Part shown: piece after piece, positions 1-11,970 of the stretch
Numbering within the stretch: the stretch's first letter is position 1
How the letters are laid out: each line of letters starts with the position of its first letter
Source of the DNA: Multifurca ochricompacta
Taxonomy: Eukaryota; Basidiomycota; Agaricomycetes; Russulales; Russulaceae
Reading direction: 5' to 3'
DNA: 64,000 bases
Assembly: GCA_022496185.1 (NCBI GenBank)
Contig: WTXG01000007.1
Coordinates: 62,001 to 126,000, forward strand
Made by a program: the position numbers and the translations under genes
Notes under the pieces: model-generated
Told to the model about the DNA's origin: nothing
Database searches by the model: none
Seen by the model: only the letters and a program-made list of their open reading frames with translations

Positions 1-872
1 AGACAAGTTCCTGATTCAAAGCATGTTGATTCCACCAGAGAGGGCTTCCCTTCCCCTACACGACCTCGTGGGTTCTCTCCTCCCGCGTAAACCCGTCCAT
101 GACCTGACTTTGAGTTCTCATATTACAGTGGAACATTCCCGAGGGCGAGGAACCAGGCAAGATTCATTCTCAGAAGGTAAAAGTTAACTATCTTCCCCCA
201 GAGGGCCACCCTCTTGATGAAGAAGATGAGCTACCCCACCGGATATCCATGATGAGCGGTATCGCTCCTGATGACGCTGTAAGCAGACACGTCCCATGAA
301 CCCGTACATGTCTAAATATTCCCTAGCACTTGTTTGGCACCGTCAAGGGAAGGCCCAGCACTTACGGACCCCCTGGAGATCAAATGTCTGTCATGCAACA
401 AGAATCCTCGCGCCATGCAATCGTCGAACGCCCCGCCACGCCGCTCGATTACTCTCCCCAGCAGGACGAGCCCTCGCGTGAAGAGCCCGCCGGTGGCGTG
501 GGTGTGATCAACGTGAACGTGCATTCTCCACAGCCTCCTCCTGCCCCCGCACCGCTTGTCGCACCTGCACCTCCTTCGGAACCCAACCCAGAGTTCCTCG
601 CTAAATACAAGGATGCTCAAGCGGAAATCCAACGGTTGCGTTCCTTGCTTGCTGCCGTCCCAGACCCTAGCTCTGTTGCGAGCAGCGGTACCAGTCCGAC
701 AGAACTCCGGGAGCGGCACCGTGGCAGGAGTCCCCGCAGTGACGACGGTACGGTCGTCGACTCGGAAGTGACATATGTATCGGATGCTTCTCTGCAACCG
801 GAGGGTGTACCGCTTCAAATTGTCGTCATTATCGCGTCACTTGTGTTCATCACTACTTATCTATTCTTCTAA
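1..872 (+). CDS. SCS2: VAMP-associated protein (VAP/Scs2), 5'-truncated by window
   Basis: This is the C-terminal part of an ER membrane VAP. VAPs use an N-terminal MSP domain to bind FFAT-motif proteins at membrane contact sites. The window opens in frame from base 2 with the end of the MSP domain (DKFLIQS, then WNIPEGE and KVNYLPPEG, typical of fungal VAPs). Two introns are visible, about 68-128 and 279-326. The last exon (327-872) encodes a Pro-rich linker, a short helical or coiled-coil stretch (EFLAKYKDAQAEIQRLRSLL), an acidic Ser-rich region and a C-terminal hydrophobic segment of about 17 residues ending TTYLFF. That is the tail anchor expected for the family. The N-terminus and its start lie outside the window. 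Confidence 0.85.
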
Positions 873-1319
873 TACCTTTGTTTTTATTCGTCTTTGAGCT
901 TTCTGGATATAAATGGTAGCGCTGGTTTTTTGCAAGCCGCCTACGGGAGAACTTACTATATTACAAGTTTGTTTCATTTCATACAGGTGTATCGGTGCTT
1001 TTTTGCGTATGAGCGGTCCTCGCTCGCATATTTTCCAGCCCCCTCCCCCTTCCCCTTTCCCCTCTACCCCAACAGTTAACTTCTCTTGGTCGATTTATTC
1101 GGTCTGTCTTCGCGAGCCTCATGACATATTGCGCATACCAATATACATACACGCACACATACGTTCGTTATTTTTTTCATTTCAAGTAACTCTACGACGC
1201 GAGACTGACACACCGAATCCGCGAGGCAGCTCGTGCAATCAACAATCAACAAAGCCTTCGTGAGACACCTCTAACCATACACATTTCCTCTTTTTGAAAA
1301 ACGTTTTTGGACGATCCGC
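873..1319. other. Intergenic region between convergent genes
   Basis: About 450 bases lie between the stop of the VAP gene (+) and the stop of the reductase (-), so this should hold both 3' untranslated regions. It contains a C/T-rich tract near 1036-1068 and T-rich stretches. I see no coding signal. Confidence 0.5.
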
Positions 1320-2675
1320 CTACTGCGCCGCCAGCTGCTTCTCAATACGTAGCAAATCGTTGATGGTGTCCAAGACGGTGTCTTGCCATTTGACGTAATT
1401 CTTGAGCCCAAGAACGTTTTCAGTTGCGCTGATATCCAGCTTAACAGACGGCCCGATTACGGGTTCGTTACCCGTGATAACTGGCAGGCGTGCCTTCAAA
1501 TCTGGCCTGACCTCAGCAATGTACTTGATTGCCTCCGTCCACGTGAACGTGCTTGTGGACAGGATGAACCGCTTCGGTGTATCGGACGGAGGCAACTTGA
1601 GCGCGAGCACATGCGCACGCGCGACATCGCGAACGTCGACGTTCAACGGGGGAGTTTCGTTGTTGCGATCGTACCCCCTGACGGGACGGCCGGCAGGTCC
1701 GGCGATGAGCCCGTAGATGTACAGGTTCGTGCCCGTCGCGACAGAGTTGTAGACTTGACCGGTACCCGTGGGTCCGAAGACGTAAGACGGGTGGATGGTC
1801 GTGATGTCGAATTCGGGATGTTCGCGCTTGAAGTCACCCACGGCACGGTCTGCGAGAGCCTTGGAGACTGAGTAGACGGTGAAAGAGGTCGCGCCTGGCT
1901 TGAACGCATCCTCGTACTTATCAGGGTTGTGAGCTATAGGGAGGATCTCACGTCAGTTAAATTTTTCTTCCAGGAATGTGTGTGGGAGAAGGCATCAAAG
2001 TGTCCCTGCCCCCCCACCCCAACTCTTTGCACTCACCGGTTTCGTTGATCCTTATGTCTCTCCAGAAGTCATCCAGGGAGATAAGCGATGCCATGCTCGC
2101 TGTGATGACGAGCTTCTTCACGTCAGCGGCCAAAGCAGCCTCAAGGACGCGGGTTGTACCGGAGACAGCAGTCTATAGAAAGAAGTGATCGGTCATGATC
2201 ATCAACAAGTCAGGGATCGGGCAACGAGGAATACGAACTTCAAGGATGACTTCTGGGCTGCCGGCGTTGGCGAGCGGGGAGGCAACATGAATGATGCATC
2301 GACTCCTAAGAAATCATTGAAGATGCCATTAATTAGGAGGCTGTTGAATCGACATACCTTTGATGGCCTCTGAGAGATCCGAAGTGGCCAGGTCTTCGAT
2401 AACTGTGGTTGTGAACCTTTCACCGAAGGATTCGTAGCTCTTGCTGATGCGTGAGACGTTCTTGCTCCGCACCGCACTGACAACGGAGACGGGGTCGTTT
2501 CAACGCAAATTTCCGGGATTGAGATACGAGAAGTGCGTACCCACGGACAGAGTAACCTTGTCGCAGAAGCTCGTCCACGACATGGGAGCCAATGAACCCG
2601 GAAGCACCAGTAACCTGACATCCTAGTCAGATTTGGCAAAAAGCATGTCGATTCACGTACAAGGGCGAGAGTCAT
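1320..2675 (-). CDS. NAD(P)-dependent extended short-chain dehydrogenase/reductase
   Basis: Extended SDR of the dihydroflavonol reductase / GRE2-like ketoreductase type. The start at 2675 gives MTLALVTGASGFIGSH, carrying the TGxxGFIG dinucleotide-binding motif right at the N-terminus after a first intron. Further exons carry the core IIHVASPLA and ITASMASL, then the catalytic pair as YSVSKALAD (YxxxK), and HPSYVFGP and DVRDVARAHVLAL, both usual for the family. The length of about 340 residues is normal. The substrate cannot be read from sequence. One exon (about 2240-2305) is readable only if one base is missing near 2297: GVDA and IIHVASPLA are in different frames with no room for an intron. 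This could be a sequence error or an inactivating deletion. Confidence 0.82.
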
Positions 2676-3298
2676 GATAAAGGAGATAAAGGAAAAGAAA
2701 GATGGTTGAGACCATTGGAGCGCGCGATTCATCCGCTATATGTACCGTAGTACGATGATTTCGATCTCGGCATGACCTCAGCAACTTCTATCTCCCCCGG
2801 TGCTGGCTCAGTTGTCTCGGTCAACGGACCAATTAGGATCGAAAATTGCGTTCACTGCTTGCTTCACATAGTTATAAAGAGAGAGAGAGAGAAAAGTTAC
2901 ATAGATCTATCTCAGACTCACGAATATCGTATTATCTTCTTTTCTTCTCTTCATTCATTCAGCGATTCAGCCAGCCTACAACTCCTAAAACCCACTTTGA
3001 AAGCGCCTCGTTCATCGATTTGTCATTCATTGTTGTATACTTATGAAGGGGCATCAGAAGAAGAAAAATTAACGACACTGTCGACGACGAGCAGCAAATA
3101 GCAAATGGAATGGAATTGAATTTGCGGCTCCCGTTTGCTCCCGGGCGGAGGGAGGCGGGAAATCACATGTTTTCGGCCGGTTCAAACCGGGGATTGATTT
3201 ATAAGCAGTTAGAGCCTGCACGTGCATCTATACCGTATCATGTGATCACGCATAAGAAACTTTGAAGGTTGACGGGTTCGGTGAAGGTCATCATCATC
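2676..3298. other. Divergent promoter region of reductase and SOD genes
   Basis: About 620 bases separate the starts of the reductase (-) and the superoxide dismutase (+), so it should hold both promoters. A short GA repeat lies at 2879-2892. A GC-rich block with CCCGGGCGGAGGG is near 3140-3155, and a TATA-like sequence (gatttataagc) is near 3196. No coding signal was seen. Confidence 0.45.
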
Positions 3299-4132
3299 AT
3301 GGACTCTCACCGACTTATTGCATTCGTCACCGCGCTCTTCCTTGCCATCCTCATTGTTTTGTGGTCCTCTTCCGGTTCATCGAAAGTGTCTCCTTTCGTC
3401 TACAAGGCTCGTATTCCCAACTTCACAATCGCTCGACGATTTATCGGGCTACTAGGCTGTTGCCGTTTTCTCTGGAGATTCTGCGGTGACGGGGACAGTT
3501 GTCTTTGAGCAGTCCTCAGCTTCTGCACCTGTCATCATCACAGGGGATCTCAAGTCACTCGATCCGTTGTCCAGTCGCGGTTTCCATATCCAGTGACTCA
3601 GTTCTATTGGTGACTTCTTTCTCTCCGATTATTTAACCGGATTTCCGTAGCCAATTCGGAGATGCGACGAATGGGTGCATGTCAGCTGGATCCCATTTTA
3701 ACCCGTTCAATAAGAAACACGGTGCACCCACGGCAGTAGAGCGACATGTAGGAGATCTTGGAAACATCCAGAGCGACAAAACGGGGGCTGCACAATTCAC
3801 GTTGACGGACAACTTGATCTCCCTTAACGGGCCCCTTAGTATCGTTGGGTAACTACTATCCACTCTCTGATACTCTAGGTACCTCATCATTCGTTCCCTA
3901 GTCGGGCAGTCGTCCTACACGCCGTGGGTTTTATTCTATCCACTAGAATGCTCCCCATACTTATTTTGCGTCCTGTTCAGGGAGCTGACGATTTGGGTCT
4001 TGGTGGAAATGCGGAATCCCTCAAGACAGGCAACGCTGGAGCCCGCGCAGCCTGTGGGGTTATTGGTAAGAGGTAACATAATTCCATGAATCGACCGTTA
4101 ACACTCTTTTAGGCATTGCAGAGTTCCGCTAG
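3299..4132 (+). CDS. SOD: Cu/Zn superoxide dismutase with N-terminal membrane anchor
   Basis: Disproportionates superoxide to oxygen and hydrogen peroxide. Six exons can be joined by eye: 3299-3385, 3456-3592, 3651-3848, 3902-3923, 3981-4065 and 4113-4132. All metal ligands are present: HIHQFGD (two Cu His), AGSHFNP (bridging His), [15 protein letters not shown] (Zn His and Asp) and VVLHAGADDLG (last Cu His). The disulfide pair is in NGC and ACGVIG, and the active-site Arg in GARAACG. Unlike cytosolic SOD1, it starts with [20 protein letters not shown], a signal peptide or type-II membrane anchor, so the enzyme should act outside the cytosol. The first intron boundary (donor at 3386) was chosen because it keeps the frame into AVAVFSGDS. 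Confidence 0.9.
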
Positions 4133-4565
4133 ACGATTCTCATCCCACTCGCCTGAGTATTTGCGCCACCATGGTATCATGTCACTGCATTATATATGAC
4201 CTCAATATCGCCCATTGACTGCTGTTTTGAGTGCCTTTGATCATCGTCCTCGCACTCTCAAAGTATGCTTGCGGTGCTGCTATCCGAGGTCTACCAGCAA
4301 CACCAGCAATTCAACCAAAAGGGAAGATGAAACTCGAAGGATTCCAACAGGACTGGATCTCCGGGCGACGATGAAGTACACTGACGAGTTCTCTCCATGT
4401 GACCGAATAGGAATCAGACGAACCCCTCGTAGCACTCTCGCCGTCTCACGAGGTTAATGCCCAATACCCTCACACAGCTGAGCGATGCAGACACGAGCGT
4501 AGTAATGAAATGGGTCCAACAGTTTATGCTATTACATCTGATAGTGTCACATCGGGCCAAGAGGC
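4133..4565. other. Intergenic region between convergent genes
   Basis: About 430 bases lie between the SOD stop (+) and the CSC1 stop (-). They should hold the two 3' untranslated regions. Short open frames exist, but none resembles a protein I know. Confidence 0.4.
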
Positions 4566-7500
4566 CTAGGCAACAACGGATCGTGTCGCCGTCCTTGAGA
4601 AGAGCCACCGCATCCACCACGAGTGCTCCCTCATGCTCTCTTCCGATTCCTCTTCTTCTTGTCGCATGCGTTCCTCCGCGACGACCCGTTCCTCGACGAT
4701 TACTTCCTGCGTGACGGCTTCTGCAGGTGACACAGATGACGATTCTCTGACATCCTCGTTTGGTTGTAGCTGTACCGATGCCAAGAGCTCCATTTGCCCC
4801 TGCTCGTCCGGCAGTACGTCAGCGACGTCCACCAGTCCTGGATCTAGTGGTGCTAAGCGTTTTCTCCGCCTCCCGGTGGGTAGGGACTCAGAACGGGGCG
4901 GTGAGCCGTAATGAGGGTTCCCAACTGTCAGAAAGGATGCAAAGCGTGGCCGACTGCTGCTGGTAGTCGTGGTCCCATGATTACTGTACCCAGTACTTCT
5001 CCTTCGTATTTTAGCAGAGGGATGGAGCTTGGGCTGTGAAACCTCCTCAATGTCTTTGCTGTGTATTCGCGACGCCATGGGAGGGGGCAATACGATGTCT
5101 TCGTTGCCTCTGAAGCGACGCGACATAGTAATAGATAGGCTGCGGGGCGTCTCCAACGGCGTGCTAGGCACGCTGGTCGGGGAACCGCGCAGCGGCGAAG
5201 TTTGAGAGTCGGGGGGTAGATCGGGGAGTGGTGAACGCTGGGAACCAACTAGCCAAGAACCAAGAACGCCACTATTTTCTGTGGAAGTTAGAGCCGTGCT
5301 AAGATCGACAGTGTCATCTAGGTTCAGCAGCCCGCAGGGGTTTCGCGGCAGCCATAAAGTGTTTCCAATTGGTCTGATATAATATGGGTTATCGTAAGGG
5401 TGATCAGGATCTGACGCATCGTCCCATCTCGGATGAGGGGGGCGAGGAGAGACCAAAGAATTGTTAGACGAACGCTTGACATCTTTCAGTCGTCCTATAT
5501 TTCCTACGCGGTACTCTGTGACCTGGGGAGATTCAGATCGAACCGGTGAGTACAGACTGCCCGTATTCTCAAATGGGATTGGGCGACGTTGGGTGTTGCG
5601 ATGTGCGCGAGGCGAAGTAGCGTAGCTAAATGGGAAAGTCCGGGGGACACGCCAAGTTGCCCAAATCCGCGATTGCTTTATAGAACGATGCTCGACATTT
5701 GCGTTGTCGCTCTTCCGGCCATGGTGATCAGAGTGAGAGGACTGTGCTTCGACATCGTGCGGTTGGATGTGCTGTGTTCCACAAACGATCATAGCTTCAT
5801 TAAGGTCGTCACGTTCAAATTTTGCACGGCAGACACGAGTCATGCTGAAATGGACTTTTATTATGTACTTTGCGACGGCGTCTCAGTCGGGATCCGGGAC
5901 TCACACTATCTTTGCCAAAGCTGTTAATACGATGAGGACGGCTGTCAGCGCCAGGTTGGCTTCTTTTCTTAAGACTGCCATGTAAGCCAGGAACACAGCC
6001 TATGAGTAACAAGTTAGTAATTATCCAACCCACTGAAATTCGGAAACGCACTTGTGCAAGCATCAGGCCTATCAATTTGTTAGAATCGCCTGCCATTAAA
6101 GACTGAGAAACGCTCACCATCGAGAGAGTATCGAATCAATCGAACCAAAATCATCTGGCCATTCCCTTCGTAGTTCTTTGCGTATACATGCAAAAATTGG
6201 TTTTTCACCACAACTAATAAGACGAGGAATCAGTTTCACGATCTCTACTGTTGTGTGGGAACTCCGCACTCTTTCCAATCGAGAAATAAATCAGCCCAAA
6301 CGGCATGACCAGCGGATTGAGCACGGCGAACACAAAAAGGACGTGGATCACGAGCAGATGGTTAGGAAGCCAATCTTCAGAGGCGGTCGGATAAGTAGAC
6401 CGCCGATAGCCGTGCCGATAGGGAGCTTACAGTAATAATTGAACGTTCTGGGACGAATGCCAACGCTGCGTTCGCGTGGCGTGATTGCGCGTCTCGTTGA
6501 GGGATACATGATCAAGGGCAGCTTGGTGACAACTTTGGTCAAGTTACCAAAGCCATAGGTAGGGAATTCCCACTCACGCCGACTGCAGATAAAATGTAAG
6601 TAGACCGGCACATCTCTTCAGAGAATCCAGGACATACAAAGTGCAAGCTCAACCCCCCCATGTATGGCGGTCGTGAAGATTACTGCATATGTCTTAGTAA
6701 GGCAAGTCGTTGTTGTCCAACGTACTTACGCCATCCAACGTAAAATGGTCCAGCTGAAGGAAAACTATCTGACAGAATGTGGAGCGCGTTCCTGTTTGCT
6801 TCTTTAATCGCGAAGCCTACTAAGAAACTCTGTAGTGCTGCAGTCCCAATGCAGAAAAAGACGAGAATATTGACGATGAGAAACTTGTAGTAGCGTGTCA
6901 TGATACGATCGTGCAGCGCGGAAAGGGTGATAATTGTGTGTGCTTTCTTCGCAATCAGGAAGAGAATGAGTGGTATGAGAAGCGTGAGTAACGAGACAAG
7001 AACAGTGGGGAGGAAAGATTGCAAAAGTTCTTCCTCCCACGGGTGACGGGAGAGGTAGTTGGCCTGCAAATAAAAAAATGAGAGGTGGAAAGATGGGAAC
7101 TGGAAGAAAGGCCATACAAGGCTAGGCCAGTATGCACTAATGTTCTGGATAGAGACCAGCCCCACGAATAGTGAGACCGGGAAAAGCCAAGCAAGAGTAA
7201 ATACCCTATGCGTGAAATCAGCTTATGGATTAGGTATCTGCGCAACTCCAGGCTCACCAGACCCCAACATTGACAACCCAATCTCTTATGAACTACAAGC
7301 TCATCTTTAAACTGGTTACTTCTATCGCCTTCGTGCAACTCACCTCAGCTTTGAACGTAGACTTCATAATCCTTATCCAATCCAAATCCTCGAAACTTGG
7401 AGCCATCTGGACGATGCAGCTGATCGGGTTGTTGGGATGCGATGCTAAATATCGACATGCTCGTCTTGCATCCTTTGGATCCGCAAATGTCACGAAAGCC

Positions 7501-8938
7501 GTAGACACCGGAACATAATGCTCAATGGCTCGTGCGCGATTCTCGGTGATAAGAGTAGTCAAAAGATTGAGCTTCGCAGTGAAGTAGTCGATTTCCGGAA
7601 CAGTGTGTCCGCGAAAGAAGGAGGAGAGCCGAATCAGTGGTTGATAGCCATGAAGGCAACTGCGTGGGAGGGAGTGCAAAGCTTCCCAGACAGTTTCGTA
7701 CCTGGGGCTTGAGAGGTCAGGCAGTTCTGGGAGACCCTTTGATCAGCGCAGCGTGGATCGCCAACTGCAGTGAAGCCTTACTCGCTGTGGTGGAGCTAGA
7801 AGATAGTCCAAACTCCTCTACGAAGGGTTGCAGCGAACGAATGAGTCGTTCCCTGATTTTCTCGTCGTTTACAGCCATACTGAGCGGAATCTCTTCGTCG
7901 TCCCTTCTCCGGAAGAAGCTTGATCCCCGCGTCTCCGGTGCATGACGCCCTTTACGCTTATCCAATTCCTGCGTGACCGCGTTCAGTGTCTTCTGGGCAA
8001 GTTTGACATGCGCAACCTCCAGTTTCTGTAGTATCCCTTCGCGGCGTTCGAGTAGAGACGCTAATTCTGTCATCTTACGAGCGATGACAACGCGCGAGAT
8101 GACTGGGATTTTGTTCGGGTCAGGCTCGAGCACTGTATTGATGTCATCTTCACTAGGTAGCCCGGTACGGTGTAGGTGATGCATATGCTCAAGTACACGT
8201 TTGGTACGATTGTATACCAGCGTTGTTAACTTGTTGAAGAAGCCAGGCCGCGAAGATAGAGCAACGGAAGGGATAGTAGAAGGTCGTGAGAGGTAGTACT
8301 CCAAATAATCCGAGAATTCTTTCTCGGAACGTAGGTGCGATGGTATATTTGTGACCATGATTGTACGCAACCGGAGGCCACGATTCGATCGGTCGTCATC
8401 AAGTACAGGAAGAGACTGGAAAGGGTATTGTGGGTGTGGGTGTGGATGATACTGCGAGTCTTTCTCTGCTTGTGCAACTGAAGCAGCGCGGTCTGCGGCG
8501 CTCTGAATCTGCATATGGCGGTAACGAAATGCACCTCTAGAGATCCAGACCAGAGTAGCAACCCAGGAGATAGTTACATAGAAAAGAAGGATGACATGTA
8601 TCCAAAGAAGATCTCTGCCCTTCGCGGTTCCGACCAGGGATGAGATGGACGCGCGTGTCATGGAGCGTGGAGAGACTGAATCATCCGAGAAGTGAAGATG
8701 TATGGGAAGAAGGATGGGGACGGTGGTGAATGTGTGCAGCAGGACAAACCGTGCTGCGAGAGGAGGGATTACCTCTACGCTCTCAAGCCGGAGGGAGGAC
8801 TTACTGCAAGCTCGCAAGAAAAGTGAATAAACGGCTGCATCGAGACCCCTGAGCTCATTGAGCTTGCTCTCTGGGAAAGTTATTACTTGCTTGACCCAGG
8901 AGAGAGGCCATCCCCGTGGGGTAGAAGGGGAGGGGTTT
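4566..8938 (-). CDS. CSC1/OSCA-type (RSN1, DUF221) cation channel, N-terminus not found
   Basis: A multi-pass membrane protein of the CSC1/OSCA/TMEM63 family, whose members are osmo- or mechanosensitive cation channels. Seen in order: an exon with GWPLSWVKQVI and LNELRGLDAAVY; membrane segments (RFVLLHTFTTVPILLPIHL, LLWIHVILLFYVTISWVATL); the cytosolic PHM7_cyt-type region starting TIMVTNIPSHLRSEKE and ending MAPSFEDLDWIRIMKS; then the 7TM core (for example QSFLPTVLVSLLTLLIPLI, IVNILVFFCIGTAALQSFL, YPSTRRAITPRERS) across exons down to about 5815. The last exon encodes an unusually long, Ser/Pro-rich, probably cytosolic tail of about 400 residues. Upstream of 8938, after a splice acceptor, I could not find the expected first membrane segment and initiator ATG, so the 5' end is open. 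Confidence 0.85.
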
Positions 8939-9820
8939 CTAAGTGATTCAATTTAAGGAAGGGAATAACGACAACCCAGGAAGAAGGGTGTACTTTGCCC
9001 AGGACCTGCCTTGGTACAAGCTAGAAGTGTACCATGGTAAGCTAACTGCTCATCATCTAAAAATATTGGATGATAACTCACTATCCGAACTCCCAAGATT
9101 CAACGCTGCCAAGTCCTTCGATCTTTTTGCCACGTCGTTCCCGTTTCATAAGTTCATGGATGTAATACATATTCCAACAACACAAACAGCGATTACAGAC
9201 TGATTTACCAGGCCACTACGCGAAAGGGGGTGAGGTTCACAATTATGTGAATGATGTGATGGCAGTAAAATACCTATAATCCTTTGAGAAAGGACGGTCG
9301 TGAAGAGTGGCCATCAGGTATCAAATGATGGGTGAGAGTGAGGCAAGAGGCTTTATCTGGTCTGTGCCTTTGTGTGACCCCCACCGCTCGTTGTCTCGTC
9401 GTCTCAGCTCAGTCGCACTTCTGCAATCACGCACTCCTTCACTGTTGACCACACCCACCTTGAAAGACTGCTACTCAAAAAATATCATCTCAGCTTTCGT
9501 TCTGGCTCCAATGAGGCTCTATCAACTCTTTGTAACTGCGAACACGAGGCTCTCACCACCCCGTTTCGGGGCCACGATACTCTTTTATTTGCTTTGTCGG
9601 AATCCTAAGACCTTTGTCTTATATGTCGCCTCACCTCTAATGGAAGGTGAACAGCTAGGGCAGACAATAACTCTTATGCCCTACGTCCTCCCAGTGCACC
9701 AAGACCAAGGGGGCTTTCCAGGTTATAAATCTTCTCCTCTAGCTACGGGATGACCATCACTCCCTAGTCTACCAATCCCTAGGCAGCCTGTCCTTCCGCC
9801 TGGCCTTTTGTTTTATTTCG
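8939..9820. other. Region without a supportable gene; may hide the CSC1 first exon
   Basis: About 880 bases lie between the most upstream recognisable CSC1 exon (-) and the next gene (+). A + strand open frame at 9307-9753 (148 codons) starts with a non-ATG codon and matches nothing I know. The missing first exon of the CSC1 gene and two divergent promoters should lie here. I could not identify them. Confidence 0.4.
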
Positions 9821-10327
9821 ATGTCGGTTTCACTTCCCTCTGCAAACGCGTTGATAGATCACGCCGACGACCCCCGTCACATCATCTACGTTTCTTGGGT
9901 CATACCGCACTTTTTCCCTTATATGAGAGGACTCCTGTGTGTAATTATTCCAGAAAACTGAGTAACTTCTTCTATTTACGTTCCTCGACGCTTTCGTAGT
10001 AAGGAGCTCGTGAACCAGCCCGCGCAGGCGACATTTGCGCAGGGTCTCCTCGAATTTGTCTTCTCCCAGCCGACCAGCTCTGGCTGCCACTGCCTCACAC
10101 TCACTGCCAACCTGCGCGCCACCTTCAAAGCCTACGGCGAGATGCGTGTTTCCATACGCGACAACCAGGCATGGACCGCCGTCTCCGTTGCAATGATCTA
10201 CTTCATCCTCACGACCGATTTCCACTTCGCGGCTCCTATGAGCGCACACATGAAGGCGAGCCATCTTGCGCAGCTGGGCATGCTCAATTTTCAGGGTCCC
10301 AAGTTTCCTGACCAATTCCTGCAGTAG
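9821..10327 (+). CDS. Small uncharacterised protein, 147 residues
   Basis: I do not recognise this protein. It is supported by a gene model that fits exactly: ATG at 9821 (MSVSLPSANALIDHADDPRH), a GT-AG intron at 9937-9999 that joins in frame, and a second exon ending at a TAG (10325-10327). Codon use in exon 2 is strongly biased to C or G in the third position, as in the real genes around it. The product starts with a polar helix, has a short hydrophobic stretch (HIIYVSWVIPHFFPYMRGLL), then KELVNQPAQATFAQGLLEF, a Cys pair (SGCHC) and a more hydrophobic segment (AWTAVSVAMIYFIL). It has no clear signal peptide. The upstream neighbour CSC1 is divergent. The function is unknown. Confidence 0.5.
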
Positions 10328-11207
10328 TCAAGGATTGTCGTAGACATTAGCACTTGTCCCTTGCTTGTTCATGGCTGGTGTAGTTTGTTGTTTCTTTTGA
10401 TCGTCGCCTCGGGCTGTGGTAGTGTCGATAATTTGAATCTATTCACTGACCTTGGTTTTGGAAATGTTGTCTGATTAACCAGGTCCTCTTGGCCTGGCGG
10501 GATTAGTAGGGAGGCTTGGAGACGCTGCCGTGGCAACCTGAGATGCCTCCTTGTCAGTCATGACACTGTCTGCAATCGTATGATACTTAATGTCCCCATT
10601 CCTGGAACGACGTGGGCTGTTGGCATCCACTCGCTGACAGTCCGGTTTGAAAGAAGGCTGGTCTAAGTATCGTAGTGCCAACAGTAACGTTGCAAAAATG
10701 TTGCAAAAAACCTTTCCGTCGCTACACTCCAAGGGCCATTCCAGTATAGATGCTGTCGCACACACGTCGGTACTGTGTGCTTAGTCTTAGACTTGCCAGA
10801 TGTCGTCAGCTACGAAGGAACCGGTGGTCATCCTTTAAATCTCTTATCCAGAAAGCTTTTCTCCTTATATCAGCATTCGAGAGGGTAGATCAGGCTGTTA
10901 CAATGGAAGACAAAGCAAGCGCACTCAGGCGCGGTATCCTCAAATTTTGATAGGTACCAAGATTCTCGAACGTCGTGTTGAAACCCTGGAGACAAGGGCT
11001 TCGTACACTATGCAGGAAGTGTGAGTTGAATCGTAAACCTCCTGCCAACGAGGTAACGCAAGCTTTGCCGCGCGCATGAGACAATATGATGGACCCAAAA
11101 GGATGTTGAGAAACAAGCCAGACCGCGCAGGTAGCCGTTTATATAAGGCGAAGACTTAAGCCAGTTGTAATATTGACGCTCTTGGATTGACGGGAAACGA
11201 TTACTTT
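10328..11207. other. Intergenic region between convergent genes
   Basis: About 880 bases lie between the small unknown gene (+) and the NDUFS4 stop (-). Short frames occur, the longest being on the minus strand at 10475-10765. They lack coding bias and known motifs. I see no RNA gene or repeat. Confidence 0.4.
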
Positions 11208-11970
11208 CTATTTTGTACGATGGATACGGAGTTTGTGTGGTTTATAGACAAAATTATCCGAGTAATTCTTGGGCGGGATCCTTGCCGGGGACGGTGGTTG
11301 TCTACAATTCATTCACAGTGAGTTGGAAACACGCTGCAGAGCACGATGTAGTGAATTCATTTGGACTCACACGTAATAGTCCCAACCTAAAGAAAGAATT
11401 CACCTGAGGGAAAAACGTCCAGAATAAGGGGGTGAAGACATACCTTGCTTCTCGGCAAAGTGGATGGCGTCCTCCTTGGATCTGAATGAAAGCCGGGAGC
11501 CCTGAACGTAGTCCGCCCTAGAATATTGTCAGAGACATCACACGGATTTCTAAGCGGAAAGCGTACGAGCTTGCCCAACCCATCAATGGATTCTCCCAAC
11601 GCCCACCACCTGGCAGGATGTCCCAGTCAAGACGCCAGAGCTTCCCTTTAGCCCCACCACTTTGCATCGTGTTGCGGGTAGGTTGATATATACGTACGAC
11701 GCGTTGACGGAGCTCAGCTGGGAATTATCAGTAGAGACACATAATCACTTTCGGCGAAAGGGGAAGGGGGTTTGACAACTGTACCAGGTGCACCGCTGGT
11801 GATATCCGCACTCAGAACATCCCTCGGGGGATGGGGGCGATCTCCGATGGCTCCTTTGTGGCCGCAGAGGCTGGAGGAGTAGCCTCCATTGAAATAGCGC
11901 GAATCGCTGATGAAGAACGAAGGAGTACGGGTTTGGTGAAGACCTCTGAGCACACTCGGAGGAGAGACAT
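11208..11970 (-). CDS. NDUFS4: Mitochondrial complex I subunit NDUFS4 (18/21-kDa, AQDQ)
   Basis: Accessory subunit of NADH:ubiquinone oxidoreductase near the NADH-oxidising arm. The core is unmistakable: RIYQPTRNTMQSG, GRWENPLMGWASS, ADYVQGSRLSFRSKEDAIHF, AEKQGWDYYV and, in the last exon, IPPKNYSDNFVYKPHKLR ending HRTK at the stop (11208). Four introns are visible. The start at 11970 gives MSLLRVCSEVFTKPVLLRSS, a good Arg/Ser-rich mitochondrial presequence. Between this presequence exon and VLSADITSGAPAELRQR the frame changes at the GGG run at 11821-11823, in a C/G homopolymer-rich stretch. One extra G would restore PIPRGDVLSAD. This fits a missing base in the sequence better than loss of a respiratory gene. 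Confidence 0.88.

Noticed and set aside
9307..9753. A 148-codon + strand frame
   Set aside because: It begins with a non-ATG codon, has no coding bias and no family resemblance, and it lies where the CSC1 first exon and promoters should be.
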